Assembly (NCBI GenBank): GCA_008711295.1
Contig: VUYV01000148.1
Span: 1,218,384 to 1,282,383 of the forward strand
From: Anarhynchus alexandrinus
Lineage: Eukaryota; Chordata; Aves; Charadriiformes; Charadriidae
DNA length: 64,000 nt
Reading direction: 5' to 3'
In this document: piece by piece, positions 34,379 through 48,198 of the stretch
How the letters are laid out: each line of letters begins with the position of its first letter
Numbering within the stretch: the stretch's first letter is position 1
Notes under the pieces: model-generated
Databases searched by the model: none
What the model was told of the DNA's origin: nothing
Seen by the model: only the letters and a program-made list of their open reading frames with translations
Position numbers and translations under genes: made by a program

Positions 34379-37300
34379 ATTATATTATGACCACTTTTAT
34401 ACCAGTTGTGTCTTTGAGGGAAATTCGGCTTGTGATGGGGGTTGAGCGTGTTCGGCGCAGAAGAAGCAGGCGTGGGGGAGCAGCCTGGGGAAGCCCACCC
34501 AGCACACCCTGTTATCAGTGCCATAAAAAATTCCCCTGGATGAAAAAGTATTGGGTTTTTTATGGGATTGGGCTAAGGCATGGCGGTGTGTGCAACTCTT
34601 AACTGCAGTTTGGAGAGACAAAGAGGTCTTTCTCACGTTCCCAGCTACCTAACTGATACCATGTGGGGGTCAATGAATAGAGGATCTGTGATTTGAAAGT
34701 CTCTGAAATGCTGCAGCACAATTTGGGATGAAAGAGGCTGTATAAACACAAATGGTTATTGAAAGAGCTGACTGAGGCTTTTCAAAAAAGAAAAAAAAAA
34801 AAAAGTCCAGTGTGGCCAGGGTGACTTTTATCAAACTTTAATCTTTTTATCTCTTTTGGGTTGCTTAAACCCAAAATCTCAACACCGGCTGGCAGAATTG
34901 CCGGGCCCCTCGCTCAGTTCCCATAATAATAAGACGACCTTTCCTAACCGCTGCGTAACCATCTGTAAACCCTCCTAAATGCCGCAGGGTGGATTTTGTC
35001 GGCTTGGAGATGGATTTTGCAATGCCTCCAAAATGTCAGGCGCCACGCGAGCCGGTGAGCGATGTGCGAAGTGCTGCGTGCACGGCTTCCTCTCTTCTGC
35101 CAAGCAGCTGAGAGCATCTTGGGTGACAGCAGTTGTCGGTGACGGGCATCGTCCCACAGGTCAGAGCTGGAGATTAAAAAAAGAACCAGGAGCAGGAAAA
35201 GACATTTCACGGTGGCCCCATCTTTTCTCAAAAGGCCAAACACCCAAGATAAACTTCAGAGCTGAATCCAAAGCAGAAGAGAAGGGGGCAGGTCAGCACA
35301 AGTATTTTCATGCCAAAAAGAGAAGGGAAAGGTCTGTGGCTGCATTTTGGAAGGATCTACCAATTCCTTGGGTCGGTTGTTTCTTCCCTGCCTCCTTACT
35401 TCTCTTCCCAATTTCTTCTCCTCTAGAGGACAAAAAAACATAGGAGATGACATAGACCCCCACTGACTCTGCTGTTGACTCTCCCAGTGATGCTCCATGG
35501 CTGGACAGAGAAGAGGATCCTCTCGCCTTGCTTCTTGGTGGCCTCCCCTTCATGGTTAGCAAGAAAAAGAGCAATAGGAGATGCTCTGCTGTTGGCCATG
35601 ATGAGCAAGATTCACTTCTACTGTTGGTGAAGTCTCTTGGAGAAGGGTCTACTATTTGCCTTGTGGCAGCACCTGGGGCTCAGCAGTTCTGCCTTGTCAT
35701 AAAAGAAGAAACTACATATTTACATGAGGTGCTTGGGGGTTTCAGATTGTCTTCTGGAAGATATTGTTTCCATCTCTGCCATCTTCCGTGGTGAAGCCAG
35801 ATCTTACCTACCTCTCCTGTAGACCCCTTGAGTCCATATAAGATATGGTTGTCTCCCGCATGCTCTGCTACTCTGCCTACAGACTGATATGAGCTTTCCA
35901 AGAGGGTTGTCAGAGGCATCAGTTTTTGGTCTCTGGGTGAAAATGCTCTGAAATTTCAGAAAAGTCAGTCTGTTAACACAGGGAAAGGATTTGCTGCTCG
36001 GCCCTGCCCATGTGAGAGAACATAATGAGACTGAGAGTGCATGAATGTGGAGGGCATCTGAACCGAGTCCCTGGTCTCTTACTCAATGCATCGCTCCACT
36101 CCAAAAAATGTCACCTAAGAAGCACACTGAAGAGCCATCCATGGCACAAAACCAATCTGGGTCAAGCAGGCTTTGTCTGATCCTGTCCCTTGAGAATCAC
36201 AAGATGGGGACTATTGCTAGGAAAAACTGTGCTGAAGGAGGATGAACCACTGAAGCTGAGCGTCTTTCACGAGAGCTGGCAAGGGCTGTAGTTGCCCTGA
36301 TTAATTTTGCATCTTTTCTAAGGACCCTTCCGGCACAGCTCTGTCAGCTGAGAGTTGTGTGTCATTGCACAGAAATACCAGTGCAAAGGTGGGTCCCCAT
36401 CCCCATCCCGAGCTGAGCATCCGGGACTGCCCGCCCTGCCGCGCGCTTCACCTGCAGCCTCTCCGGTCATGCCAAGTAGGTGTCCCCGAGGGAAATGACA
36501 GATGAAGAAACAGGTACCTCATTAAACAGTAACAGCATACTTTATTGATGTTTTCTGATGGTAATTGGCGTTTGAGTTCAGCTCGTTTAGCTTTTAATCA
36601 GAACGTAATTTACCACAAAGGAAGGAAGCATATTGATTCCCTGCCTCCTCATGGGACTACTATTTGTTTACCTCGAGCACTGAAGAGTGCGTGGTGGGAA
36701 CCTCTCCCATGTTGTGGCTGGAGGGGAGACATGGGTGACTTGGACACTTGGGTGGGTATTTTAATATCTATTTCCAGCCTAACCCACGGGTGTGTGAACA
36801 CTAAGCAAGCAAATGGTCCGCTGGCAATGTGGATTTACAGAAATGAACGGTTTAATGAGGAGGGTTTGAGGGTTTCAATAAGGAGGGGTTTCCTCTCTAT
36901 TGGGAGACCACTTCTGATGGCTGAAGAATTGCCCGACCACGAGTTATGGCCACATCTGACTTGGTTCAGGCAGAAAAGTCCTGCTCACCATTTGTCAAGC
37001 TGGGTGGAAGAAGCTCTAATAGATATTATGACCTGATCTCAGCTTTTCTGGGGCTGCAAGCAACTGGTACACCCATTTTTCAACCCTGACTGCCAAAGGC
37101 TGTCAGCACGCGGGACGTAATTTGGTTAGCCCTGTTGCATCCCTGCTGCTCTCCTGCAAAGCAGGGGCAGTTCCCCAGCATCTGGGGGAAGGAACGGAGA
37201 CGGTGACGTGTCCAGAGTCTCTGGAAGGGCAGAGAAGCGAGCCCTGATGAGGAGCACTTGGAGCTCAGCCAGCGAGGGCTCAGCAGCACTGAGTGTTGTA

Positions 37301-38609
37301 GGTTTGGGGTCCTACGCGATGGTGCAATTGCCTGCCCCAAATCCTGCCTTCGCCCCGTGCCGTGGACTTGAAGAAAAAAAATCTATTGTTTTGCATGTGC
37401 CCCAAATTTCAGCTTCTTTACTGGGTAACGTGGTCAGCCTTTGCAGGGGGGGTCAGAGGTGCTGAGTACCGAAACCCCTGTGATTCTGTGAGTACCTGTG
37501 ACACTTCAGGGTGAGCTGAAAGCACTTGAGGATAAAACACTGTTACTGCCCAGCAGCTCTCCGTGCCCTGTCCTTGCTGGTTCCTCAAGGCCTATATGAA
37601 GAAGGAAAAGAGCATTATCAGTATTTCACAATAGGGAAAGCAATGCTTAGAGTTGGGGAAGGGCTGTGCACAGCACCGCGCTCGTCGGGGCTGAACCGAA
37701 ACGCCCCCGGGTCTCTGAAGCACTCGCATTTCCAGCGCTGAGCCTGGAATTTGAAGAGTTACTCGTGTTTAGCCCATCTGCAGCATCACAGCTGTCTTGA
37801 TGTATGCTTCAGGCTATTTCTTGGAGCAAGGAGAAGGTTTGCCCTTTGCTGCTGATCTCCAAGCTCTTGCCTTTGCAGACCCTGGCACAGGGTCGCCTCG
37901 TCGGGGCAGCTCCTTGGGGGTTTGGCTGTGCCAGGTCTTGGAGATGCTTTCACCCAGCCAAATGTAGGAGATGTATCGGTGGGCAGCGTTGCAGATTTGG
38001 GGTGGGTCAGGACCCCGTGGGGTGCTGATGAGGCAAGAGGAGCCCCTCTTTCTGGTTCACGTGTACGACGTGTCCCCCTTCCCCTGGGGATCACCAAGTG
38101 ATTGCTCCTTCCTGAGAGGATGCAGCTGCGCCGCCTCTGCGGGGCAAAAAGTAATAAAGGAATGCAAAGAGCCAAGGTCTGGCAGGTAGGGAGGTTGCCA
38201 GCGGGATTTTCAGTGGTTGCTCTTCATAGATGACAGGGACTGTGACTTCTGGCCAAAGTCCAGCAAGCGATTATCTCAGAGTTTGGGATATTTGGGGATT
38301 TGGGTAAGAGAGTAAGATCCCACCCTTCCCATCTTCAAAGAGTTTTGCAACCGTTAGGTTATTTGCTAATCCTCCCGATTTCTCTGTCACTTTCCCCGTT
38401 CTCCTTTCCATCCAGCTTTCCAGGAAATCCCCGGCACAGCTCTTATGTCTTCTGCATCCGTAGTTTCGCATCCGCTCGGAGCGCCTGAGGAAGCGACCCT
38501 GCTCCCTCACGCCTCGCCGCGTCCCGGAGCTGTTGCTGGGAGAGCTTGGCTGGAGCGCAGCCACTGCTATTAGCTGCTGCTTCATTACTGGCATCTTATT
38601 TTTTTCTTC
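34379..38609. other. Intronic, nothing recognised
   Basis: A poly-A tract lies at about 34785-34804. An open frame of 163 codons at 36545-37036 (+) has no recognisable domain or splice sites. No other element seen. Confidence 0.45.

Positions 38610-38640
<31 letters not shown>
38610..38640. repeat. T13A18 homopolymer palindrome
   Basis: Thirteen T directly followed by eighteen A. It is self-complementary and lies 42 bp before an assembly gap, so read dropout or a hairpin may explain the gap. Confidence 0.9.
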
Positions 38641-38682
38641 TTCCCAGTTTTCTTTTGCCTACGAGGGCCGCCCAGGGGTTAA

Positions 38683-38705
38683 NNNNNNNNNNNNNNNNNN
38701 NNNNN
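38683..38705. other. Assembly gap (23 N)
   Basis: A run of 23 N soon after the T13A18 tract. Confidence 1.
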
Positions 38706-40423
38706 ATCCTGGGGACACTCCTGCTCTCCTCCAACAGCAATAACGGCCTGGGCTGGGGTTTGCTTCCCGTGGGATCTGGTGCGGTGCAGCTGAGACGCAG
38801 CCTCCGTAGGAGACTTGTTGGGCTGGGAAAATCTCTGCGTGCTCTCCTACATCTGGGACATAAATAACCAAATAATCTACTTCTGGTTTAACCCTGGGGT
38901 GAGAGGGGTACAAAGCACGGCGAGCGGTTCCTGTATTTAGCAGGGAAGGCAGGTGCTGGGCTCCATCCTGCAGTTCCCCAGGGGATGCCCCCCGAGAAAC
39001 GCCGGCTCCTGCCGAGAGAGCGGCTAGAGCAGGGTCTGGCTGAAGAGATACCTTTGCTCAAGTGGTGGGAGATATCACGGCCACTGTGCAAAGGTCCACG
39101 CACCACCCATCGCTCCGCAGCACGCGTCTCCATCCTGTGTGCATCGCCCCCGAGCAGGGTCCGAGAGCCTGAGGAGCATAGAGGAGCCTCCCTGGAGGTG
39201 CAGTGCTCGCTGCAGCCCGGGGCCACGTGGGTAAGTGGAGACATCAGGTCTGTAGGCAGTGGATGATGCTGTTTGCCAAAACACGGGGGAGCTCTGCCTG
39301 CAAACTGCACTTGGACAGGGGCAGGCAGTGATGGGGAGAGGCTGAACCCCACTGGGGAGGAGCTGCCCGGGGGCTCCGCGTCCCCCACGGCTGCCAAGTC
39401 AATCCTCCCCATCTGTGCCTGTGGGAGGGTGGCGAGTGCCATCATCCACCAAAAACACCGACTTCAGCAGATGTCAGAGGTTGGCACCTCCGACCCCTCT
39501 TCTCGTTTGCAGTCTGGCCAGCGCAGCACCTCGGGTGGTTTTCTGCCTTTGCTGTTCTACAATGATTAACTCGCGAGCTGGTTGTTTACTGAGATATTTC
39601 CAGGGTAATGAATGGCTCTTCTGGATTTTTAGCTACTTGCTTTGTTTTATGATAACTCCCTGCATCTATCAGAAGGCTACAGATGCATTTGTCATTAAAA
39701 GGATGGTCTGGTGACCCTTCCAGGAAGGAACGCTGGCATCTAAACAGCCTTCCCATTAGTGACTTTGTTTATAGCACTGAAGTGGGTCCGGTTTATTTGG
39801 CTGAGGATCTTACTGGGTGTAGCAGGGGCGCGTGTTGGAGTGGTGATGCTCAAAAGCCTCCTCTGCAGTCAGAGCTTTGCTGTGCACGTCTCGGCCGAGG
39901 ATGGAGTCGGTGGCATCGGGCACCGCGGCGCGGGGCAGTGCCGCTGATGGGTGCAAAGCAGCACGCAGATCCCCTGCCGTCCCCCACGTCGTTTTGTGAC
40001 TCCTGCTCATTTATCCTCTGCCGCGGAAGCTAAGCTGGGTACCCTCCAGTAGCTCTCACCAAAGATTTTTATATTCTTTTCTGCAATTTCCCTTTATCTT
40101 ACATGCTCCCCTCAGGGCCATCTATCACCTCGAATTTTATTGCCTTCTTTAATTGCTTCTCTGAAGTCCAAGTGTAATATTACTCCAGGATCCTTTTGAA
40201 TAACTTCCTGAGTTGCGGCGGTGCCATTCATCTTGTACTTCTGGCTCTCTTGATAAGCCCTGTCGTACATTGCTTTTCATTTCAGTGTGTCAACACTGAA
40301 TCTCATGCATCGCACTTTGGCCTTTCGTCAAAGCAGACGATGAGCGCTTCTTATAGCGGTATCGGAGTTGCAAAATTGGTTTCCATTTCTTTTCTTTGTT
40401 TCTACAAATTTCCGCTTTCAATG
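38706..40423. other. Intronic, nothing recognised
   Basis: GC-rich at 38960-39400, AT-richer at 39540-39700 and 40040-40200. No exon or repeat recognised. Confidence 0.45.
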
Positions 40424-40443
40424 TGCTGCTGCTGCTGCTGCAG
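40424..40443. repeat. (CTG)6 trinucleotide repeat
   Basis: Six CTG units read TGCTGCTGCTG and so on, ending in CAGC. Confidence 0.9.
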
Positions 40444-42802
40444 CTTCGCCAGCTCCCAATTTAGGCTAGTTCAAGGCAGGGGTTAATTGCCGGTGTCCTT
40501 GGTACTCTGTGATCATCCTAGGTGGGCACCCAGTACTGTGTCCGGACGCCCAGAATGTCCGGTGTAGATGTCCTCAGCCATGGGTTTCCCAGGTTTGGCA
40601 GTGGCTTTGTGGTGTCAGGCCAGTCCGGAGCTGGAGTGGTCTGACTGTTTTTTGTGAGAGTTGAGCAGGAGCAAATCCTTTATTGAGAGCAAAAGAATTA
40701 ACCTGACTGGTGCTCAGTCTCGTGCTGGTCATCTTAAGGAGGTTAACGTCCCCTCCCGTCTCTGCAACCAGCATGTGATGGCAAGATGTGGCGATCTCGT
40801 GCTTTTGTGGTTTGGGCTGAGTTGGGGAGAGGGTTTGCACCATTGATAGATCTGTCTGGAAGTAGAGGATTTGGGGTTTTTTGATGCATGAAGTTAATGC
40901 ATGCGCCACGCTCGATTGGTTAATTTGATCAAAGCCAGTTGCTCCTTTTGGACCAAGGCATTAATGGGACCTTCTGAAGACCGGCTGCAATGAGCATGGC
41001 GAGGAGCAGTTACCCTCAGCCGAGAGCCTGGTTATCCCTGCAGGCACCTCCTGCCCAGGAGTCCCAGGCTGAGGCCGCTTATGTTTTGCACCAGTTGTTG
41101 ACTTTCTCCCTCATTGAGTTTTATGCAGCTGTCAGCCAGGACTCCACAAAATGTTAATTTTGCCGTGCTTGCTGCCAGAGCTGATGCTGTCTGCCTTGGC
41201 AAGGACTACCTGCCATCTGCTAAGGGACACCTTCAGCTACTGCTCCTGCCGGTGTGTCAGGCTTCTCCAATAAGGTGATGAAGACCAGAAAGGCTGCTTA
41301 AGCTACGTGCTCTCAGCCCAGGGCTTGCAGCTAATCACGGCCCCAACCTTCAAGGAGTCTTATGGAAAAGCATTTGCAGCTTAGTGTCACGTTGTGCAGT
41401 AGCTGGGGCTGTCGTTCCTGTTTCCGCCTGCCTGGCCTGATCGCTGCAGGCCTGGGCACGGGGTTTGAGATTGTACTGCATGGTTTGGTTGCTCGGTTTG
41501 GGTTTTGGCAGGTAACGGAATGAGTTTTCTGATCAGGAACGCTGATGAGAAGCGGTTCCTCTTCTCAGCTCTTGCAAGGTCTCCAAAATGCTCCTTCCTG
41601 TACAAAAGGGTTGCTGCTGGATGGAAAGTTTTACTTTCTGATGAGCTTTTATCAAAGTATAGTTTATTGCTTGATAGAAGACTGGTCTTTCTCCTCCTCC
41701 TCAAAAAATAAGCCATCTTTTTCTTTGCCTTTTATTTATGCTACTTTAGACAGCTGCTCTTACCTCTGCCCTTCTTTAAGAGGTCATTTTTGACAGTAAA
41801 TCCTGTATCCTAGCAAACCAGAAGGCAGGCAGTAAGGTTTCCAGTATGAGCAACATTCTTTATCCAAAGAGCATCTGGAACTGTTTGGTGGGTTTGCATT
41901 GTTTCTGTGCAACTTCTGTGTCTACGCATTTCTATTTCTGTGTATCTTTTAACACACTCTCCGTAGAATTTCCCATAAACCACTTCCTAATATATTGAGA
42001 TAGTTTTATACGAAAATAGCCCCACATTAGGTTATTTGAAATAAGATGTAGTACCTTATTTGATGCTGGGCTTTGACCTTCTGTAAGCCCTGTTGAGTTC
42101 TTGTGGACCCACCGTGGCCACTGTAAAATATGATGTTGCAGAGTAGAAATGAGAGATTTGTCCGGGGTGGAGACACTCCTCTCCTGGCAGAGAGCCTCCA
42201 AGGAAGGGAGTGGGCTGTACATGGTAATTTGACAGGTCTGCAAGGGCCTCGCTGGCTGTTCCCAGGTCTGTGACCCGAATCCTGCACCCCACAGACCCAG
42301 CTCCACCACCAAGTGCCCTTCCGCGGTGGGAAATCAGGAGCTGGTTTGGTTTTGTTGTCTTTTCAAACCTCCTGCTGCTACGTGGATGGCTGGGGAAGGG
42401 ACGTAAGCAGAGCTTGGGAAGGACTCTGCAGCGAGCTCGCTGCTGGAGCCATGCTGAGAGAGGGGTCACCAAGCCCAAATCAGAATTTCCCATGCCAAAA
42501 AACCCTGCATTTTTCCTCTAAGAAGCCAAACGCTTCTTCTCATATGGGAGACCTTCATTCCCTTCCAGGACCAGCTGGTCTTTTCTTGGCCATTTCGTAA
42601 TGTGAATTAATCACGGGGCACATCCTTCCCTTACAAAAGCTGTCGGAGTGTCTCTGCTGCCAGCGAGCGCTCAGCCCCAACCTCGAGCAGGGGGAGGCAC
42701 GGGCGGCGTTTGGCCCCACGGCTGCGTACCTGGGGAAACTCAGGAAAGATCAAGTGGATTAGCGCGGTTGCCATGAACCCTGCTGGGAACAACCTCATTC
42801 TT
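40444..42802. other. Intronic, nothing recognised
   Basis: No exon, RNA gene or transposon recognised. Confidence 0.45.
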
Positions 42803-42868
42803 ATTAAAATGGCCTTTATTAAACTTGCTCCATTTCTCCTCTAATTTGGATTAAAATGGCCTTGATTT
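42803..42868. repeat. Short spaced direct repeat
   Basis: ATTAAAATGGCCTTTATT (42803-42820) recurs as ATTAAAATGGCCTTGATTT (42850-42868), 47 bp apart, suggesting a small local duplication. Confidence 0.75.
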
Positions 42869-45800
42869 ATTTTAAAAGGAATTTCTGCATGGGGGTATTG
42901 GGTGGTTGAATGGACCCATTTAAAGCTATATTGTCACTTTATTTGGATTTGGTTTTCCTCTGTGTGGTCAAGATATATCGGTTATGTTCACCAAGCCCCA
43001 TATCTGCTCACCTTTGGGCATCATCCACCTCATCACTCATTTTGCACGCGCGCTGGGGCCTCTTCCCAGAGGAGTCTGAAGCAGCGGAGAGGGAACTGCA
43101 ATATCCTTATGGTGATATTTTAAGGACACCTCCCTGGAGAGCTCTGCCCTATAGCACGACAGGGATTTTTCCAGGTGCGTTTTCATCCTTGCCCAAGGAA
43201 CTCAATGACCAACCAGCCGTGCAGCAAGAAGGGTTTGGCGCTGGCGTGGATCCATCCCTGCACACCTGGATGGGGTTGTAGGTAGGAGCAGCCACCAAGC
43301 CTCCTGTGGTGGTGGGACAATGTCACACCAACCTGAACGCTCGCTGCTGATGGGGTGTTGGCATGTTTTGGCCGTCGGTGAGAGTGGAATGGTGGATTTA
43401 AAGCCTTTCCTACCTCCTCGGCTCCGGGTCTTGCAGGAGGAGGACAGTTTGCTGGAGAAAACTTCATTAGGGCTTCAAAAGGGAAGTCTGGCGGTGGCTT
43501 GCTGGGGCCGGGGCTGGCTGCAGCGCAGATGTCTGCATGCAACAATAGGCTGCAATTTAGCCCCATGCTTTGAAAGCACGGAGGGGGGAGGGAAGAAGAA
43601 AGGAAAGAAAAAAAGAAAACCAGAAAGCCATTAGATGACTTCAGCTCCTCGTGACTACATCAAAAGGGAAGGCGTCGTAAATTCGGTTTCTATTAAACGC
43701 CGGGGCCCCGGCGCCGGGGAGCGGGATGCCGTTCCTGTGCCAGCGGCTGGGGAAAGCCATTTCGGGGCCACAGGAGCGGCTGCAGGTTTTGGGTGGGCAG
43801 AGCTTTTTCCCATCCGCTGCATTGACCTGGGTTGGGGGCTGGGGGGTTCAGCCGCTCTGCGCTGGTGGACGGTGGACATGGCTTTCACTTACTAATTGCC
43901 CAAAATGTGTCCCTGTGCCTTCTCTTGCCGCCTCCCTGGCAGGTATTTGGAGGTCCCTGTGGCCCGTCAGCTTTGGCACGTGTTAGGGATCTCCTGGTGT
44001 TGTTAAAGCTTTGCACATGGGGATGTTTCACAGTGCTGAGATAACATTTCCTCTTCACCTTCTTGTCCATCCCAAACCCCAAAGTCTATCCCTACATCAG
44101 CACAGGTTACCGGGGATTTGTTCTCCTTTGCTCTATGCTGATTTGATGCACGTCAAAGCCGTTGAGGGTGATCTGTCCTAGGGCTTCCTCGAGCATCTCT
44201 CACTATTTTATGTCTTTTTTTTTACTGTGTAATAACTCTATTTACTATTGTGAGCATAGTTTTTTTTCTCTCAACTGTGTTTTTTCTCAATAGTCCAAAC
44301 TATTATCCTATTGTCCTAGCTAATCACCCAAGACAAATAAAACAGGGAGGAGGATTTGGAAGGAAATCTATCATTCTCTGTATTTTCTGGGTATGAAATA
44401 GGTCACGTTTTAAGGGTCAGTGTCCGCGGAACTGTATGGAAGGCAAACATCTTGGCTGAGGAGTCTCCACACCAAATATTTCCTATGTGGGGAATGGTGC
44501 TCCCAGGATGACAGCAGTTTCCCTGCCCTGTGGCTGCAATGGTTTGTGTACGGACAGAGCTTTTTTAGGCACCAAAGCAGCAACAGCAAATCCTGCAGCA
44601 TCCGGAAAGGAATGATGCAAGTTTGAAAAGTTTTTTTAAAAGAAATGGAAAAGGGAAGAAAAAAAAAATTAGAATTTTAATTAAGTCACAATCATGGTTT
44701 TGGAGGGCCAATTTGGGACTTTTTGCATGTTAAGATTTGCGGTACAGCACCTGTTTTTCTTTGCCCAGAGACTGATTGCAAGTGACAGAAACATGGGGCT
44801 ATGTAATAATGCGAGCAAAAACCTGTCGCTTCCTCCCACCCGAGACAATGGCTAATTGTTCTAATTTAGGTCAATCCCCTGCTGCGCTGCAGCAGGAATT
44901 CTTTACCAGAGCTCTTTAATCATTAATGTTGGCCTATTTTACATGATGTTTGGCCCCGGTGCAACCCCCCCCCCAGGGCTCTGCGCACCACCAGGGATTC
45001 TGCTGCTGGGGGTGGAGCGGGTGATTCATTCCTTAATGAAAACAAATTAATTTGCAAATAACATCTTTATCGCAAGGCTTTCGTAAGCTTTGTGTCCTCC
45101 TCCGAGCTCTCTGGCTGCTTCTTTTGGGGCAGAAATCCAGTTTGTGGATGCAACCCTTACCTCCTTGCATCGCCCCGGAGTCGTTGCCGCGAGGAGGGCA
45201 GGCAATGACACCACAGTTATTTATCCCCAGCGAAAACACGGTCCTGTTCATCCCGTGTTTGCTTTCCCATGGTGTCATCCCTCTGCTTCCAATTACCCCC
45301 CCTCCCTCTGCCGGCAGAGCGGCGAGGAACGCGTCCAGGGATCTCTCGTTTGGGGTTGAACGTGGTGTGCAGATGCCGGGTGGTACCTCACCAACGGGAT
45401 CTGTCGGTGCACGGTGCTAATAGAGGCTGAACAGTTTCTCTCCTACTCCACTGGTGAGACCATCAGAGAGGATAAAACGGGTTCCCCTGTGGAAATCAGG
45501 GCAGGTTTAGCAGGACACGAAGCGGGTGAGCCTGGCTCCTAGCCTTTACCTGCTCTCGTTTATCCCTGGGGTTTAACCGATTCTCATTTCAAGCGCTGTT
45601 GCTCCATCCCTTCATCCAGAGCTCTCCGCTCGGGGCTGGAGCCAGGGTTAGGAGCCTGGTGGTCCCTGGCACGTGCCTCGGTACCCCCTCTGCTGTGGGG
45701 ACAGACGGGGCTCAGCTCGTGCCGCTCCCCCTCGTTTTCCAGTTGAACGAGATCCCGTTGGCGCAGGGCTGGATTGGAGACGGGGCATGTGCCATGAATC

Positions 45801-46516
45801 CCTCTCCCAGCTGAAATCTGTTAAGGGATTAAAATCTCATGAATCTCCAGGCTCCTCCTGGCAGCGAGCAGCCCTCTCCTTCTCCAGAGGGCTGGAGGCA
45901 GGCGAAGATGGAAGAGGATCGACGGGGAAAGGGGCCCTTTGCAGGGAAGAGCCTCTGCTCTCGGCTTTCCCCTCATCCCTCCTCCATCCTGTGCTCGGCA
46001 TCCCGGCTGATGGCCGGGAACTGTGCTGGATCTCCGCCAGCTCGGAGAGGACACGGTTGAGTAGGAGCCAAGACGTTGCCCCGAAACCGCTTCTCTGAGC
46101 TGATGCTCATACCACCTGCGTTTGCTCTTTGTGGGCTCCGTGAGTCCTGCCGAGAGCCGGGGTGCTGCATAAACGCGCTCTGCAAGGCACGTCTTCTCCG
46201 GAAAACTTTCCAGCTGAGCAGCCAAGATAAATGAAAAGGAAAGAGGGTGCTGTACGGCTTTCTCGCTCCTTGTACAGAGGCTTTGCCCCCGGTTCGGGCG
46301 CTGCTCAAAGCAGTTTTTCTGCGTGTGTGGCACAGGTTTCTCTCCCTCTTGATGTAGGAGTTGTACAGGCGTACGCAAGATCACGGCACTGGGAGCTTCT
46401 GCAAACTCGCAGATGTTTCCAGATGTGTAGCCGATGGATCTGCAGGGAGTTAGCTCAGCTGAGGGCTCGTCACCGGCATCATACCAGCATTTATCAGTCA
46501 GCCTGTGAGTGAGGCG
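42869..46516. other. Intronic, nothing recognised
   Basis: A C run at about 44966-44974 and poly-A/T runs near 44217 and 44660. The AT-rich piece 44850-44950 (GGCTAATTGTTCTAATTTAG) might be conserved. No exon or transposon recognised. Confidence 0.4.
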
Positions 46517-46567
46517 CTAAGAGAAAGGGCATATTACCCTAATATACCCTAAGAGAAAGGGCATATT
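46517..46567. repeat. 19-bp direct repeat at a CR1 5' junction
   Basis: CTAAGAGAAAGGGCATATT occurs exactly at 46517-46535 and 46549-46567. The short spacer itself repeats TACCCTAATATACCC-like sequence. The second copy abuts the truncated CR1. Confidence 0.88.
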
Positions 46568-46760
46568 TAAGGGTGGTAAGGCACTGGCACAGGTTGCCCA
46601 GAGAGGTTGTTGAGGCCCCATCCCTGGAGGTGGTCAAGGCCAGGCTGGACGTGGCCTTGGGCAGCCTGGTCTGGTGGGAGGTGTCCCTGCCTATGGCAGG
46701 GGGGTTGGAACTCGATGATCTTCAAGGTCCTTTCCAACCTAAACCATTCTATGATTCTAT
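46568..46760 (+). mobile_element. CR1 LINE, 3' fragment
   Basis: It starts TAAGGGTGGTAAGGCACTGG and runs through GTTGCCCAGAGAGGTTGTTG and GCCTATGGCAGGGGGG to CCATTCTATGATTCTAT. It is strongly 5'-truncated (about 190 bp) and of the same subfamily as the 11470 copy, with the two 19-mers immediately upstream. Confidence 0.95.
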
Positions 46761-48198
46761 ATCCCAGCTCTACAAAGCAGGGTTTTTCCTGGCAGTGTTG
46801 TCAGCTGGGAAAGCTGAACTCCCTGTGTGTTCTGTCCCATCTCCCCACCCCGGCCATGCTCTGCAGTTTCCTTCCCAGAGCTCGGAAACCAGAGTAACAA
46901 ACGCACGTGTGCTGCGAATGCCTGATGCTGGAAGGAGCCACGTCTTCCATGGTATCACTGGCGATGCTTTTGCTGGAGAGTCATCCCTGTGTGTTATTTC
47001 AGGAACAATTAGCGCTGCGATTGGGTTCTGGAGGTAAGACGATATGCTGAGTGAAAATGGCAGCTCTCGTTGCGTATGTCTTGTGCTTGATGATGGTCCC
47101 TTCTACGGAAAGGGCACGTAGTGTTTGCCAAAGCGCAGTGCCGCGGGTTTGAATTTCTGTAGGCTGAGGTAAGTCTGCCTTGCCACTCCTGAGCCCTCTG
47201 ACCACAAAAAAAAAAACCCAGCCTTATATTGACCTCCCATAAATGATGTGATATAGACTGATGTAGGTGGGGCAGAAAGACTTTTTGGCCATTGCTTTTG
47301 GTTTTGCGGGAAGCGGTTAGTGGCTGGAACAGCATCCGCCTGCGCCCGGTGGGGTTTGTGTCTTCTCTTGCATCATGCCTGGGGATGCTGATGGTACTAA
47401 GCAGACAGGATCGTGCTGGATGGAGAGCGTTACCTTGCACCAGAGGGAAGGTCGGCATCATGGTGTGACGCTGGCACGGCGTCAGGAAGCCTACGGGGAC
47501 GGTGCTCAGCATCATCGCTCCTGCCGGTGTACTGCGCTGACCCCCGGCTCTCCCGGCAGCCCCGCGTGCCGTGCTCTCCCCCTTCGCGAGGTTAAAACTT
47601 TGTCAACACAAGCGAGCTGGGCTGATATTTAAGCTGACTCAATTTTCAAACAAGCTCTTGGGCTTGGGCCCACCGGGGTGTGCGTCAGCTTCAATTATTT
47701 CCTGATAGACTTGGATCGCAAACAGTGGAAAAGCCTTTGTTTAACCCATCAGAGGGGCGTCCAGCTCTGCCGTTGGCGCCGCGTCAGCTCAATCCCTTCT
47801 TCTGCGCGCGTGTTTTGTGCAACCCGGGGCAGCTCTCGTACGCCGGGGGCAGAGCTGGGGCTGCTCTGGAGCCTCCCACAAAGCTCTCCGTGGGGGGAAT
47901 TGCAGAGGTTTAGGGAGGTATCTAAAAAAAAAGTGGGTTCTTGAAGCGGAGAGGTTTGCGTCTCCCCCGTGGGCAGGTGAAGTGCAGCGATGGGAATGAG
48001 ATGGGCAGAAGCAAGGAGCCTGACCCCAAAATAGCGTGTCTTATGAAGGGCCTGAAATGGGCTGTTTATTTATCCCAGTGCTAAACTGGGGCATTTATCT
48101 ACAGATCACTACAGACTGGTGTGGAAAAGACCACACTTCTGTGGCTGGCTTGTACCCTCGCGTGGTACCGAGACCAGAAGGAGATGCGTGAGTTGCTG
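46761..48198. other. Intronic, nothing recognised
   Basis: An A run near 47206-47216. No exon or transposon recognised. Confidence 0.45.

Noticed and set aside
36545..37036. Open frame of 163 codons (+)
   Set aside because: No domain, splice sites or similarity that I recognise; sits in ordinary intron.
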